From assembly GCA_016720395.1 (NCBI GenBank), contig JADKKR010000012.1, forward strand, positions 1-60,146: a DNA stretch of 60,146 nucleotides, given 5' to 3'. A program made the position numbers and the translations under genes. The notes under the pieces are model-generated. The model was not told where the DNA came from and searched no databases. It saw only the letters and a list, made by a program, of their open reading frames with translations. This document shows positions 6,306 to 15,500 of the stretch, one piece after another; within the stretch, counting starts at the first letter, position 1; each line of letters begins with the position of its first letter. The stretch is from Geobacteraceae bacterium. GTDB lineage: Bacteria; Desulfobacterota; Desulfuromonadia; Geobacterales; Pseudopelobacteraceae.

Positions 6306-7160
6306 TCATTTCCCGCCGCCGTAACTGTGCAGACCGGACAGGAACAGGTTGACGCCCAGGTAGCAGAAGATCGTGGCGGCGAAGCCGATGATCGACAGCC
6401 AGGCGGCACGCTTGCCGACCCAGCCCCTGGTGAAGCGGGCGTGCAGGAAGGCGGCGTAGACGAACCAGACGATCAGCGACCAGGTCTCCTTGGGGTCCCA
6501 GCTCCAGTAGGTGCCCCAGGCATAGTTGGCCCAGGCGGCGCCGGTGATGATCCCCAGGGTCAGCAGCGGAAATCCGATCATGATGGCGCGGTAGTTGAGG
6601 TCGTCCAGCACCCGGATGGGGGGGAACATGCTCATGACGCTGGATTCTCCGGCGGTCTGGCCGCTCTCGTCGTGAGAGGCCTTGATCAGGTACATGATCG
6701 AGACGCCGCAGGCCACGGCAAAGGCGGCGTAGCCGAGGAAGCAGGTGATGACGTGATAGGTGAGCCAGTTGCTCTGCAGGGCCGGTACGAGGGGTTCGAT
6801 GCCGGTGTTCAGGCCGAGCTGGGCCCAGGCCATGCCCAGCAGTGCAAAGGGCATGACAAAGGCGCCGATGACCCGGTACTTGTACTTCAGGTCCAGCAGG
6901 GAGTAGATCAGTACGATGGTCCAGGAGAAGAAGACCACCGACTCGTAGAGGTTGGAGAGCGGTGCGTGGCCGACGCCCATGTCGTAGGACTCCTTCCAGC
7001 GCAGGGCGATGGCCCCGGTCTGGGCCAGCAGTCCGAAATAGGCTACATAAATACCGCCGGTGCCGAGGGCCTTGGAGCGGCTGGCCATGTGGGCGAAGAA
7101 CAGCAGCATGGAGACAAGATAGGCAAAGGTGGTGACGTTAAACAGAAGCGAGCTGGTCAT
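6306..7160 (-). CDS. ccsB: Cytochrome c maturation protein CcsA/ResC-type heme handler
   Basis: A 284-residue polytopic membrane protein of the cytochrome c assembly (CcsA/CcmC-like) family. The start ATG 7160 has GGAGGG eight bases upstream; the frame is open further but without a site. About eight hydrophobic segments are present. The heme-handling tryptophan-rich motif is seen as WGTYWSWDPKETWS near residue 220, and conserved His residues occur in the membrane segments (for example YHVITC). With ResB it forms the system II heme lyase that moves heme outward and attaches it to CXXCH of apocytochromes. It starts 2 bp after the resB stop. Such pairs fit the cytochrome-rich physiology of Geobacter. 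Confidence 0.9.
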   Translation of the reverse strand: MTSSLLFNVTTFAYLVSMLLFFAHMASRSKALGTGGIYVAYFGLLAQTGAIALRWKESYDMGVGHAPLSNLYESVVFFSWTIVLIYSLLDLKYKYRVIGAFVMPFALLGMAWAQLGLNTGIEPLVPALQSNWLTYHVITCFLGYAAFAVACGVSIMYLIKASHDESGQTAGESSVMSMFPPIRVLDDLNYRAIMIGFPLLTLGIITGAAWANYAWGTYWSWDPKETWSLIVWFVYAAFLHARFTRGWVGKRAAWLSIIGFAATIFCYLGVNLFLSGLHSYGGGK

Positions 7161-7162
7161 TA

Positions 7163-8539
7163 CTATCCCTCCGTGGAAAGGTTGTTTTTGAGTTTCGTTT
7201 CCAGATCCTTGAAGCACTGCTCGAAGGAAGCCGGGTTCTTGCTGGCATTGCCGCCAATGGTGACATGCCCGTTCTGCATCCTGATCCAGATCCGGCGGTG
7301 CGACATGAGGAAGGCGCCGTAGATCCCCACCACCATCAGAGCGCACCCGAGCCAGACGACCCATACCCCCGGGTCCTTGGCGACCTGCAGTCCGGTGAAC
7401 ATCCTTTTCTGATTCCCCTTGTACTGGAGCACGACACCCAGTCTGTGCTCCATGGCATAGTTGATGTTCAACTCGGGGTGGTTGGCATAGACAATCATTT
7501 TTTCTGTGGCGCCCCGGGGGCTATGCAACTCCACCTGGACAGCCGCGCCGGAAAGATTAGGCACGAACTTGGAGACGTCATCGGTAGCTTCGATGACATG
7601 CATGGTACTGCCGTCAGGCAGGGTGGCCGATTCGTTGCTGTTCAGTTTCACGGGAATTTCATTTTTTCCGTCCGGGGCACTGACAGTAAAGAAATAATCT
7701 CCGGCATTGCCATAACTGGACTGGTAGAAGGTGATCCCCTTGTAGTTCAGCGGATCGTTGACAATCACCCGGACATTGGTGTAATCGGGTATCGGTCGGC
7801 CGTTTTCCAGGACGGTCAGGATACTCTTGAATTCCTTCGGTGCACCGCTTTTATAATGGGCAACGCTGAACTGTTCGCAGCGGAGTGCGAAACCGAGATC
7901 GATATCCTTGCCGGAGCGTGACTGAATCCTGGAAATGCTCTCACCTTCTGCAATATTCACATAACCCTTGTACCCGAAGAGTGAACCGATCATGGCACCG
8001 ATAAAGATGATGATCACACTCAGATGGACAACATAGACGGAAAGCCGGCACCAGGGCGTTTTCTGGGCAAAAAAGTGCCAGGCTCCGGCGGCTTCGGTTA
8101 CGACCGGCCGGGAGAATTCCTTCTCCAGGAAGGAGCTGAGTTTCTCTTTCAGCGCATCCGGCCGTTCAGCTGTTTCAAACGAAGCCCGGTTAGGCAGCGA
8201 TTGCTCCAGGCCGCTGTCCATTACCAGCGTAGGGTGGGAAATGATCTTCCAGATGTGCGGCAGGCGCTTGATGGAGCAGGACACCAGATTGACTGTCAGC
8301 ATATACAGCAGCAGAATGAACCACCAGGAGTGGTACATGTCGAAGAATCCCAGTGCCTTGTAGATCTGGAATTTTGCCTGACTTATGGTTGCCAGATATT
8401 CCGGCGGCGGTGTCCCCTGGGGAACGATCGTTCCGATGATCGAAATGATCGACAGGGAGATCAGCAGGAACATGGTCAGTTTCAGGGAACAGAAAAAATC
8501 CCACAGAGAATGCAGAAAATCACGCTGTTTGGTTGTCAC
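7163..8539 (-). CDS. resB: Cytochrome c biogenesis protein ResB
   Basis: A 458-residue ResB-family protein. I choose GTG 8539 (AAGGAG eight bases upstream) over an ATG 33 bases earlier. Features: an N-terminal segment with LWDFFCSLKLTMFLLISLSIISIIGTIVPQG, typical of ResB; two further membrane helices (around FILLLYMLTVNLVSC and YVVHLSVIIIFIGAMIGS); a large periplasmic domain of about 250 residues; and a final helix near VVWLGCALMVVGIYGAFLMSHRR. ResB partners CcsA in system II cytochrome c synthesis and probably holds the apocytochrome. It is co-transcribed with the ccsB gene (2 bp gap). Confidence 0.9.
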   Translation of the reverse strand: MTTKQRDFLHSLWDFFCSLKLTMFLLISLSIISIIGTIVPQGTPPPEYLATISQAKFQIYKALGFFDMYHSWWFILLLYMLTVNLVSCSIKRLPHIWKIISHPTLVMDSGLEQSLPNRASFETAERPDALKEKLSSFLEKEFSRPVVTEAAGAWHFFAQKTPWCRLSVYVVHLSVIIIFIGAMIGSLFGYKGYVNIAEGESISRIQSRSGKDIDLGFALRCEQFSVAHYKSGAPKEFKSILTVLENGRPIPDYTNVRVIVNDPLNYKGITFYQSSYGNAGDYFFTVSAPDGKNEIPVKLNSNESATLPDGSTMHVIEATDDVSKFVPNLSGAAVQVELHSPRGATEKMIVYANHPELNINYAMEHRLGVVLQYKGNQKRMFTGLQVAKDPGVWVVWLGCALMVVGIYGAFLMSHRRIWIRMQNGHVTIGGNASKNPASFEQCFKDLETKLKNNLSTEG

Positions 8540-8604
8540 GAGTGAATCTCCTTTATGTCGTAATGCTGTCACACAGCTGCAGACGGCATCAATCTATTTC
8601 ATTT

Positions 8605-8970
8605 TTATTGAGATAAGAGATAGCCCAACAACTGATTCTGAGGGGGTACATATATAGAAAGATAGACCTGGGGCAACATCCAGAATGATTCAGCATGGCG
8701 GGAGATGATCACAATCGGAGCATAGCTTGGCTGAGCGCTTTGCACAGGCGGGCTGTGAAATGCACAGCTACAGCAGCCGGTATCGCAGTCCCGTGAGCCC
8801 TGTTCATCGCTGCAGGGGCACTGTTCGCAGGGAGAACCTGTCGCAGCGTCAATTGATCCGATTTCCGTTGCATCGACATTTATGACCGCGACATGGGCAA
8901 ACCCCATGACCGGAATAAACAGGTAGAGTATAATCAGAAGTGAAGCCATATGACGTAACGCAAGATGCAT
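8605..8970 (-). CDS. Small exported Cys-rich protein
   Basis: A 121-residue product with an N-terminal hydrophobic signal (ASLLIILYLFIPVMGFAHV). A dense cysteine cluster follows at about residues 48-71: CEQCPC, then CDTGCCSCAFH. The remainder contains a hydrophobic stretch and ends in a short Pro/Gln-containing tail (YVPPQNQL). Small Cys/His-rich exported proteins with a similar layout accompany heavy-metal efflux genes in related bacteria, but I cannot name a family. It lies 65 bp upstream of resB on the same strand and has its own promoter at 9040-9068, so it may be co-transcribed with the cytochrome maturation genes. Metal binding or a redox role is inference. Confidence 0.6.
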   Translation of the reverse strand: MHLALRHMASLLIILYLFIPVMGFAHVAVINVDATEIGSIDAATGSPCEQCPCSDEQGSRDCDTGCCSCAFHSPPVQSAQPSYAPIVIISRHAESFWMLPQVYLSIYVPPQNQLLGYLLSQ

Positions 8971-9039
8971 TGTTACAAAACCTCAACCGGATAAGCCGGA
9001 AACCGGACTCTGCTGTTTCACACAATGATTCAAGTTAAA

Positions 9040-9068
9040 AAACTAAAGAATCACGACCTCGTTGTCAA
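9040..9068 (-). promoter_or_regulatory. Putative sigma-70 promoter upstream of the Cys-rich gene
   Basis: On the minus strand TTGACA (complement of 9063-9068), a 17 bp spacer and TAGTTT (complement of 9040-9045), about 70 bp in front of the Cys-rich protein gene. Confidence 0.5.
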
Positions 9069-9082
9069 TTAAAATGGTCGGT

Positions 9083-9577
9083 TTACTTCTGAACGGCCTG
9101 GCCCTTGAGGCGTTTTTCCTCCAGCAACATATCCACTGCCAGCAGGAACACACCCACACAGATCAGTGAGTCAGCCACATTGAAGGCCGGCCAGTGATGC
9201 CGATACCAGTGGGCATCCAGGAAATCGATCACCTCGCCCAGTCTCAAGCGGTCGATCAGGTTGCCGACAGCGCCGGAAAAAATCATCGCCAGGGAAACCT
9301 GGGCCAGCCTCTGGTCATCACGCAGCTTCCTGAAGGCCACCAGAATGACGGCCGCCGCGATGAGCGATACGGTGATGAAGAACGGCATGCGCCAGGAGGC
9401 GTTGGAGAGGAAGCTGAACGCTGCCCCCCTGTTCCTGACATAGGTTATATGAAAGAAGTTCTCGATGACAGGAATCGAATCGAATAAGCGCATGCTGCCA
9501 TCGATGTACAGCTTGGTGGCCTGGTCTACCAGCAGCCCGGCCAGGGCGATCGCGCTGAAGAGCCGCCAGCGCCTCAC
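9083..9577 (-). CDS. lspA: Lipoprotein signal peptidase (signal peptidase II)
   Basis: A 164-residue membrane protein. The start is GTG 9577, which overlaps the ileS stop as GTGA; the longer frame is only an extension into ileS. Four hydrophobic segments are seen. Diagnostic motifs: VRNRGAAFSF (NxGAAFS), NLIDRLRLGEVIDFLD with the first catalytic Asp, and FNVADSLICVG with the second. It cleaves prolipoproteins after lipid attachment to the +1 Cys in the inner membrane. Translational coupling with ileS is the usual arrangement. Confidence 0.95.
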   Translation of the reverse strand: MRRWRLFSAIALAGLLVDQATKLYIDGSMRLFDSIPVIENFFHITYVRNRGAAFSFLSNASWRMPFFITVSLIAAAVILVAFRKLRDDQRLAQVSLAMIFSGAVGNLIDRLRLGEVIDFLDAHWYRHHWPAFNVADSLICVGVFLLAVDMLLEEKRLKGQAVQK

Positions 9578-12348
9578 AGCACTGCCCCGGTGCATTTCGG
9601 GCAGATGGCGGGGTGCTCGATGTGGCTCCCCAGTTCTTCGCTGTAACACCAGCAGCGTTCGCATTTTTCACCCGGTGCGGCGGCCACCTGTACCTTGAGT
9701 CCTGCAATGTTTTCCGAGTTCCAGCAGTCGCCGCTGATGTTCTCTGCCAGCGTCACCTTGGAAACGATGAAGATGCTCTGAAGCTCGCCTTCATACTCCC
9801 TGAGGAAGCCCAGCAGCTCTGAAGGAGCAGCGATAGTCACCTCTGCATCCAGCGAGTGGCCGATGGTCTTGGCGGCCCGGGCCAGCTCAAGCGCCTTGGA
9901 GACATCGGAGCGGACCTTCATGATCCGCTCCCAGCGGTCCACCAGCGAATCGTCCTTCCACTCGGGATGCAGGACCGGAAAGACCGCCAGATGAACGCTC
10001 GATTCCTTGCGGGCCGGCATGTGCTGCCAGGCCTCTTCGGCGGTAAAAGAAAGCACCGGCGCCAGCAGACGCAGCATGGTGTCCAGGATCTCGTGCAGGA
10101 CGGTCTGGGCACTGTGGCGGCTGAGGGAATCGGCCTTGCTGGTGTACATGCGGTCCTTGAGGATATCCAGGTAGAAGGAGCTCATTTCCACCGTACAGAA
10201 GGCGTTGACGTCCTGATAGATGACGTGGAAGGAAAACTCGTCGTAGGCAGTCAGCACCCGCTCCTTGAGCAGTTCCAGCTGATGCAGAGCCCAGCGGTCG
10301 ATCTCGGGCATATCGGCGTAGCCGACCGTTTCCGTTGCCGGTTCGAAGTCGCTGATGCTGCCCAGGATATAACGGCAGGTGTTGCGGATGCGGCGATAGG
10401 CCTCGGATACGCGGGTCAGGATCTCCTCAGAGATACGGTTGTCATCGCGGTAGTCCTGGGCCGAGCACCACAGGCGCAGGACATCGGCGCCGAACTTCTT
10501 GATGACATCTTCGGGCGCAACGACATTGCCGTCGGACTTACTCATCTTGCGTCCCTTGCCGTCCAGCACAAAACCATGGGTCAGGACACTCTTGTAAGGA
10601 GCAATGCCGCGTGAGCCGACGCTTTCCAGCAGCGATGAATGGAACCAGCCGCGATGCTGGTCGCTCCCTTCCAGGTACATATCAGCCGGTGCCCGCAGCT
10701 TCGGGTTCGGCTCCAGCACGGCGGCGTGGGAGACGCCCGAATCGAACCAGACATCCAGGATATCGTTCTCCTTCTCGAAAGATGCCGCACCGCACTTCGG
10801 ACAGACTGTCCCGTCCGGCAGCAGTTGCTCCGGCGTCCAGTCAAACCATACGTCGGAGCTGTGCTCCTTGAAGATGCCGGCGATATGATCCATCAGCTTC
10901 CCGTCGGCCACATACTCGCCGCAGGCGGTGCAGGAAAAGGCGGTGATCGGCACGCCCCAGGAACGCTGGCGCGACACGCACCAGTCCGGGCGGTTCTCGA
11001 TCATGCCGTAGATGCGCTCACGGCCCCATTTGGGGATCCACTGGACCTGGTCGATGGCCTGCAGCGCCTTTCCGCGCAGGTCGTTGGCCTTCATGCCGAT
11101 GAACCACTGCTCGGTGGCGCGGAAGATGATCGGCTTCTTGCAGCGCCAGCAGTGCGGATAGGAGTGGCTGATCCTGGCGGTCTGCAGCAGCGCATCAACC
11201 TCGGTCAGCTTGTCGATCACGCTCTGGTTGGCGGCAAAGACCTGCTGGCCACCGAAGAACTCCAGGGTGGAGATGTACTTGCCGTGGTTGTCGACCGGAT
11301 TGTAGACCTCCAGCCCTTCCTTCAATGCCAGTTCGTAGTCCTCCTGGCCGTGACCCGGGGCGGTGTGGACGCAGCCGGTACCGGCCTCCAGGGTAACGTG
11401 CTCACCCAGCAGGATGATCGAGTCGCGATCGTAGAAGGGGTGCCGGCAGGCCTTGCGCTCCAGCAGCCCGGCCTTGAAGGTGGCAATGACCTCGCCGGTC
11501 AGGCCGACGGAGGCCAGGAAGCTGTCTTTCAGGCCCTCGGCCACGATCAGCACGCCCTTTTCCGTGTCCAGCGCCACGTAATCGAACTCAGGGTGCAGGG
11601 CCACCGCCAGGTTGGCCGGGATCGTCCAGGGGGTAGTGGTCCAGATGACCACATAGGCCTGCCGGCCGGCCAGGGCCGGGATGGTTGCGGAGACATCGTC
11701 CTTGAGGGCGAAGCGGACAAAGATCGAAGGCGAGGTATGGTCGGCGTATTCCACTTCGGCCTCGGCCAGGGCTGTCACGCAGGACGAACACCAGTGCACC
11801 GGCTTGCGGCCACGGTACAGACCGCCGTTGTGGGCAAATTTTGCCAACTCGCCGGCGGTCAGCCCCTCGTACTCGTAGTTCATGGTCAGGTAGGGGTTCT
11901 CCCAGTCGCCCTGGATTCCGAGGCGCTTGAACTCCTCTTTCTGGATGCCGACGAATTTAGCGGCGTACTCACGGCAGAGCTTGCGCATCTCCAGCTTGGT
12001 GACCTGACTCTTCTTCGACCCCAGATTTTTCTCCACCTGCAGCTCGATAGGCAGCCCATGGCAGTCCCAGCCCGGGACATAGGGGGCATTGAAACCCTGC
12101 ATGCGCTTGACCTTGAGAACGAAATCCTTGAGGATCTTGTTCAGGGCATGGCCGATATGGATGTGCCCGTTGGCATAGGGAGGGCCGTCGTGCAGGACAT
12201 ACAGCGGCCGGTCGCTTCCGGCAGCCTCCATCTGTCCGTACAGGTCCTGCTCCTGCCATTTTGCCAGCATCTCCGGCTCGCGCTGGTTCAGGTTGGCCTT
12301 CATCGGAAAATTAGTCACCGGCAGGTTGAGTGTGTCTTTATATTCCAC
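9574..12348 (-). CDS. ileS: Isoleucyl-tRNA synthetase
   Basis: A 924-residue class I synthetase of normal length for the bacterial type. The HIGH signature is in GPPYANGHIHIGHAL (about residue 60), the CP1 editing domain spans roughly 200-400, KMSKS is in GRKMSKSDGNV near residue 605, and the C-terminal zinc finger is formed by CERCW and CPKC at the very end. The start codon is GTG with GGAGG about eleven bases upstream. It charges tRNA-Ile, including the lysidine-modified tRNA-Ile2 encoded at 31326. It is followed by the overlapping lspA. No T-box leader is visible upstream. Confidence 0.97.
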   Translation of the reverse strand: MEYKDTLNLPVTNFPMKANLNQREPEMLAKWQEQDLYGQMEAAGSDRPLYVLHDGPPYANGHIHIGHALNKILKDFVLKVKRMQGFNAPYVPGWDCHGLPIELQVEKNLGSKKSQVTKLEMRKLCREYAAKFVGIQKEEFKRLGIQGDWENPYLTMNYEYEGLTAGELAKFAHNGGLYRGRKPVHWCSSCVTALAEAEVEYADHTSPSIFVRFALKDDVSATIPALAGRQAYVVIWTTTPWTIPANLAVALHPEFDYVALDTEKGVLIVAEGLKDSFLASVGLTGEVIATFKAGLLERKACRHPFYDRDSIILLGEHVTLEAGTGCVHTAPGHGQEDYELALKEGLEVYNPVDNHGKYISTLEFFGGQQVFAANQSVIDKLTEVDALLQTARISHSYPHCWRCKKPIIFRATEQWFIGMKANDLRGKALQAIDQVQWIPKWGRERIYGMIENRPDWCVSRQRSWGVPITAFSCTACGEYVADGKLMDHIAGIFKEHSSDVWFDWTPEQLLPDGTVCPKCGAASFEKENDILDVWFDSGVSHAAVLEPNPKLRAPADMYLEGSDQHRGWFHSSLLESVGSRGIAPYKSVLTHGFVLDGKGRKMSKSDGNVVAPEDVIKKFGADVLRLWCSAQDYRDDNRISEEILTRVSEAYRRIRNTCRYILGSISDFEPATETVGYADMPEIDRWALHQLELLKERVLTAYDEFSFHVIYQDVNAFCTVEMSSFYLDILKDRMYTSKADSLSRHSAQTVLHEILDTMLRLLAPVLSFTAEEAWQHMPARKESSVHLAVFPVLHPEWKDDSLVDRWERIMKVRSDVSKALELARAAKTIGHSLDAEVTIAAPSELLGFLREYEGELQSIFIVSKVTLAENISGDCWNSENIAGLKVQVAAAPGEKCERCWCYSEELGSHIEHPAICPKCTGAVL

Positions 12349-12389
12349 GGGGGTAATGCCTCCAGAGAGATATTGGGCTAAATTTTAAT

Positions 12390-12418
12390 AAATTACAGGT
12401 TTGACCTATAAAAGTCAA
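12390..12418 (-). promoter_or_regulatory. Promoter of ileS-lspA
   Basis: On the minus strand TTGACT (complement of 12413-12418), a 17 bp spacer and TAATTT (complement of 12390-12395). The -35 element is one arm of an inverted repeat TTGAC-N8-GTCAA (12401-12418), which could be an operator. Confidence 0.55.
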
Positions 12419-12504
12419 GGAAGCGCCTCTGAAAGAGTGCCATTGCAATCAGGTCATTCGCCGGGTGTTTACACTCCGGAATTCCTAGCGCTCCACATCA
12501 GCAC

Positions 12505-12540
12505 AAAGAAAGACCGGCATGCCATCCCGTGTGCCGGACT
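12505..12540 (-). terminator. Intrinsic terminator behind the 1574-aa secreted protein gene
   Basis: On the minus strand GTCCGGCA and TGCCGGTC flank a loop of about 12 bases, followed by TTTCTTTG. It lies about 30 bp after the stop codon. Confidence 0.65.
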
Positions 12541-12571
12541 TTCATGCAATTGGTTCTGAAGAGAGAGTTGA

Positions 12572-15500
12572 TCATTCCCGTATTATCAACCGTGAAACTA
12601 TAACTTTGCCGCTTTTGATGGTCAATTTCCCCTCGATGGTTGTCATACCTGCGGTCGAAGTAAAGTCGGGACTGTATCCTCCGGAAATGGTCACGACCAC
12701 CGGGCGGTCGCACAGGAGATCCTCCTCGAACGTGTGGACTTGTGTCTGGATAGTACCGTTGTTAAGCACGGCATCGTAGGCGTCCTGGAGCTTTTCAAAC
12801 TGATCCGGGGCCCTGAGCGGGGTGATCGTGAAGGTTGCACTGCATGACTTTGACGTGTCGAGGGTTACTATACCGTCTGCACAATCAGAATCGCCCCCCC
12901 AACCCGAGAACGATGAAAAGGTGGCAGGCACGGCATTCAGAGAGACGATGGTGCCTGCAGAATAATACTCACTGCAGATGGGACCGCAGTTGATTTCTCC
13001 GTCTGTGCTGATTACCGTTCCTGATCCGCTACCGGCCCGGGTTATGGTGAGTTTGCTGTCGATTGTTACCGTTACCGGTACGATTATCGGACCGTAGGGG
13101 GTCGTGCCTGTCACCCTGAAGTACCCGGCATGCGTCCCTTCCTGAAGGCTTGACACGTCAACGTTCACACTCAGTGGTGCCGTCCCGCCCGCTGCCACGC
13201 CACCGCTCACAGGTGTCATGGTCAACCAGCCCGCCTGCCAGTCGCAGATACCGGTTTCGCCTGATGGCACCACATAGACTTTCTGTGCGGCCTGATCGAC
13301 CGCCCACAGATTGCCGCTGCAATCTATGTCCAGTGCCGCCTGTGCATAATCTGCAAAGGCTTTTTTTCCGTCGAGTCTCAGGTTAAAACCACCCAGAATA
13401 GCATACGCATCATGGGTATCCAGGATATAAACATCAAATTTCAGAGGATCGGTAACACTGTTGGTGCTTGTCATGACAAACAGGTGGCCGGAAGCAGGGT
13501 TGAAGGCCAGACCCGCTATGCCGAGGCCCACCGATTTGGAATCAAGAATTGTCCCGTCAGGTGCAAAGTGGTTGATGATGCCGTCATTCCAGGAGCCTGA
13601 ATAATAGGTGTTACTGACGGGATCAAATGCGAGACCGCGCTCGGAGGTGCCGAACGGGGGACAGATCTTGCTGCCGGTTGACACTTTCGTGGCCGGGTCA
13701 AGCTCGTAGATGCAATTATCACCGCTGGCATTGACCTGCCAGAGTGTCTTTGTAAACGGGTTATACGTCAAATCCGCAGCAAATTCGGAAATCCACGGGG
13801 ATATGTCGATCGTATCTCCGGTTTGTACACCAAGTGTCGTGTAACGATAATCCAGATTGTCTCCGCCTCCCACCTGTAGATTGCTCAGCCAGAGATCGGT
13901 CGAATCGGTGTTGAAACCGATGCCCCAGGCAAAAGTCAGTCCCGTGGGCCAGGAGGAGGATATGGCGCCGACAGCCAAAGGAGTCACTCCGGCGGGGGTA
14001 AGATCGACACGCAGATTGCGGGCATCCCGGTCATTCAGGTTTTTCGGGCCGATATGTCGGGCATTCTCGGCAAACGGCCCGACAGGAACGGAGGGAGTAT
14101 AGGTGCCGGCCAGTGCGAATGCCTGATAAAGTGCCGTTGCCCCGCCGCTGTTCGCCAGGATTAACGGCTGCGATGCCGTTGGTGCGTCCTTGGTGAGATG
14201 GAACGAAAGTGAGGCGGGGGCAATAGATAATTTTCCTGCTGCCAGGGTGATGTCCTGACCGACAGTGGAGCCGGCGACAACTGTCGGTGTTGCAACGGCT
14301 GCTTCGTATGACGGAGCTGTCGCTGTCAGGGGACGGGTACCCGCAGCCTGACCGATGACATACAGCCTGACCGGTCTGGCTGCGTCGGCGGAGGCATCAA
14401 TCATCGTGGCCGGCTTGAGACCCGTGCCCCGGACAGCGGCATTCAAAACCACCCCACCCGTATTTGCATCCCTGACGGTCCCGACCACAAGTCCACCCGA
14501 TGCAATCGGGCTGCACCCGGCACCACTGGTAATACTCACGTCATCAACATGGATATCGTTGCCGTACATACTTACTGCATACAGGCCAATGCGGACATCC
14601 GTCATCCCTGTGCCGGTGTACGCGGCAATATCGACCGCATGTTTGGCCCAGCCGGTCGTGCCGTCATAGCGTGAGACCGCTGAGCCCAGATTGTTCCAGG
14701 TACTGCCGGAATCCGTTGATATCTGAAGCTGCACCGTATCTGATGTCGTATATTCGATTTCATGGTACATCCAGAACGAAAGCTCTGCGCTTGTTTGGGT
14801 GCTGAGGTCAACGCCACTCGTCTGGTAGAGTCTGGCTATATTACCGCTTGTTGCCGTCCAGGAGTTGAATACAGCCATATTGGCGGCGCTGTGCGGGACA
14901 ATCCCGGCAGGATGAAGTGAGACGGTTTGGGTACTCCAGTCGCCGGCAGTTCCGCTGATATCAATGACATTCCACGCTGCAGAGAAAGCGGGAGCGGTGG
15001 ACAGGTCGAATCCCTCGGCAAATAACATCTGGTATCCGGGTGCTGCACAGGTCACCAGATTTGCTGTCAGGTTTATGTTCCAGGTGGTATCGCTCGTGAC
15101 AAAAACCGGTTGGGCCGCAGTAAGGTATCCACCACTCATGGCAGTCACGGTAAAGGTATAGGAGCCGGCAGTCAGCTCAATAGAATAGGCTCCGGTCACC
15201 GGATTGGTGAATACCGGCCCACCGGGGTAACCGGCTATATCGATCCGGGCATATAACGGCCAGGAGGTCGTTGCGTCCCTGACTGAGCCGGTTATGATTG
15301 AAGGAGGGGCGACCGCCAGGGTAAAATTGCGGGTGGTCGGGTCGGGTGCGGTAATGACGACTCCGCTGGAGGTGTTTGAAACGTAGCCGTACCTGGACGC
15401 GGTCACATCGTAGGTTCCGCTGGGCAGGGGGATCGTGTAGTGTCCCGCCGCATCCGTCACGGTCAGATAGCCACCGGCTATGCTGATGGCAGCGCCGGCA

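Noticed and set aside
10639..12381. Long + strand ORF of 580 codons opposite ileS
   Set aside because: Antisense shadow of an unambiguous ileS with intact HIGH and KMSKS motifs.
12349..12571. T-box leader upstream of ileS
   Set aside because: The conserved AGGGTGGAACCGCG-type box and its terminator/antiterminator are absent; only a promoter and an unrelated terminator are seen.
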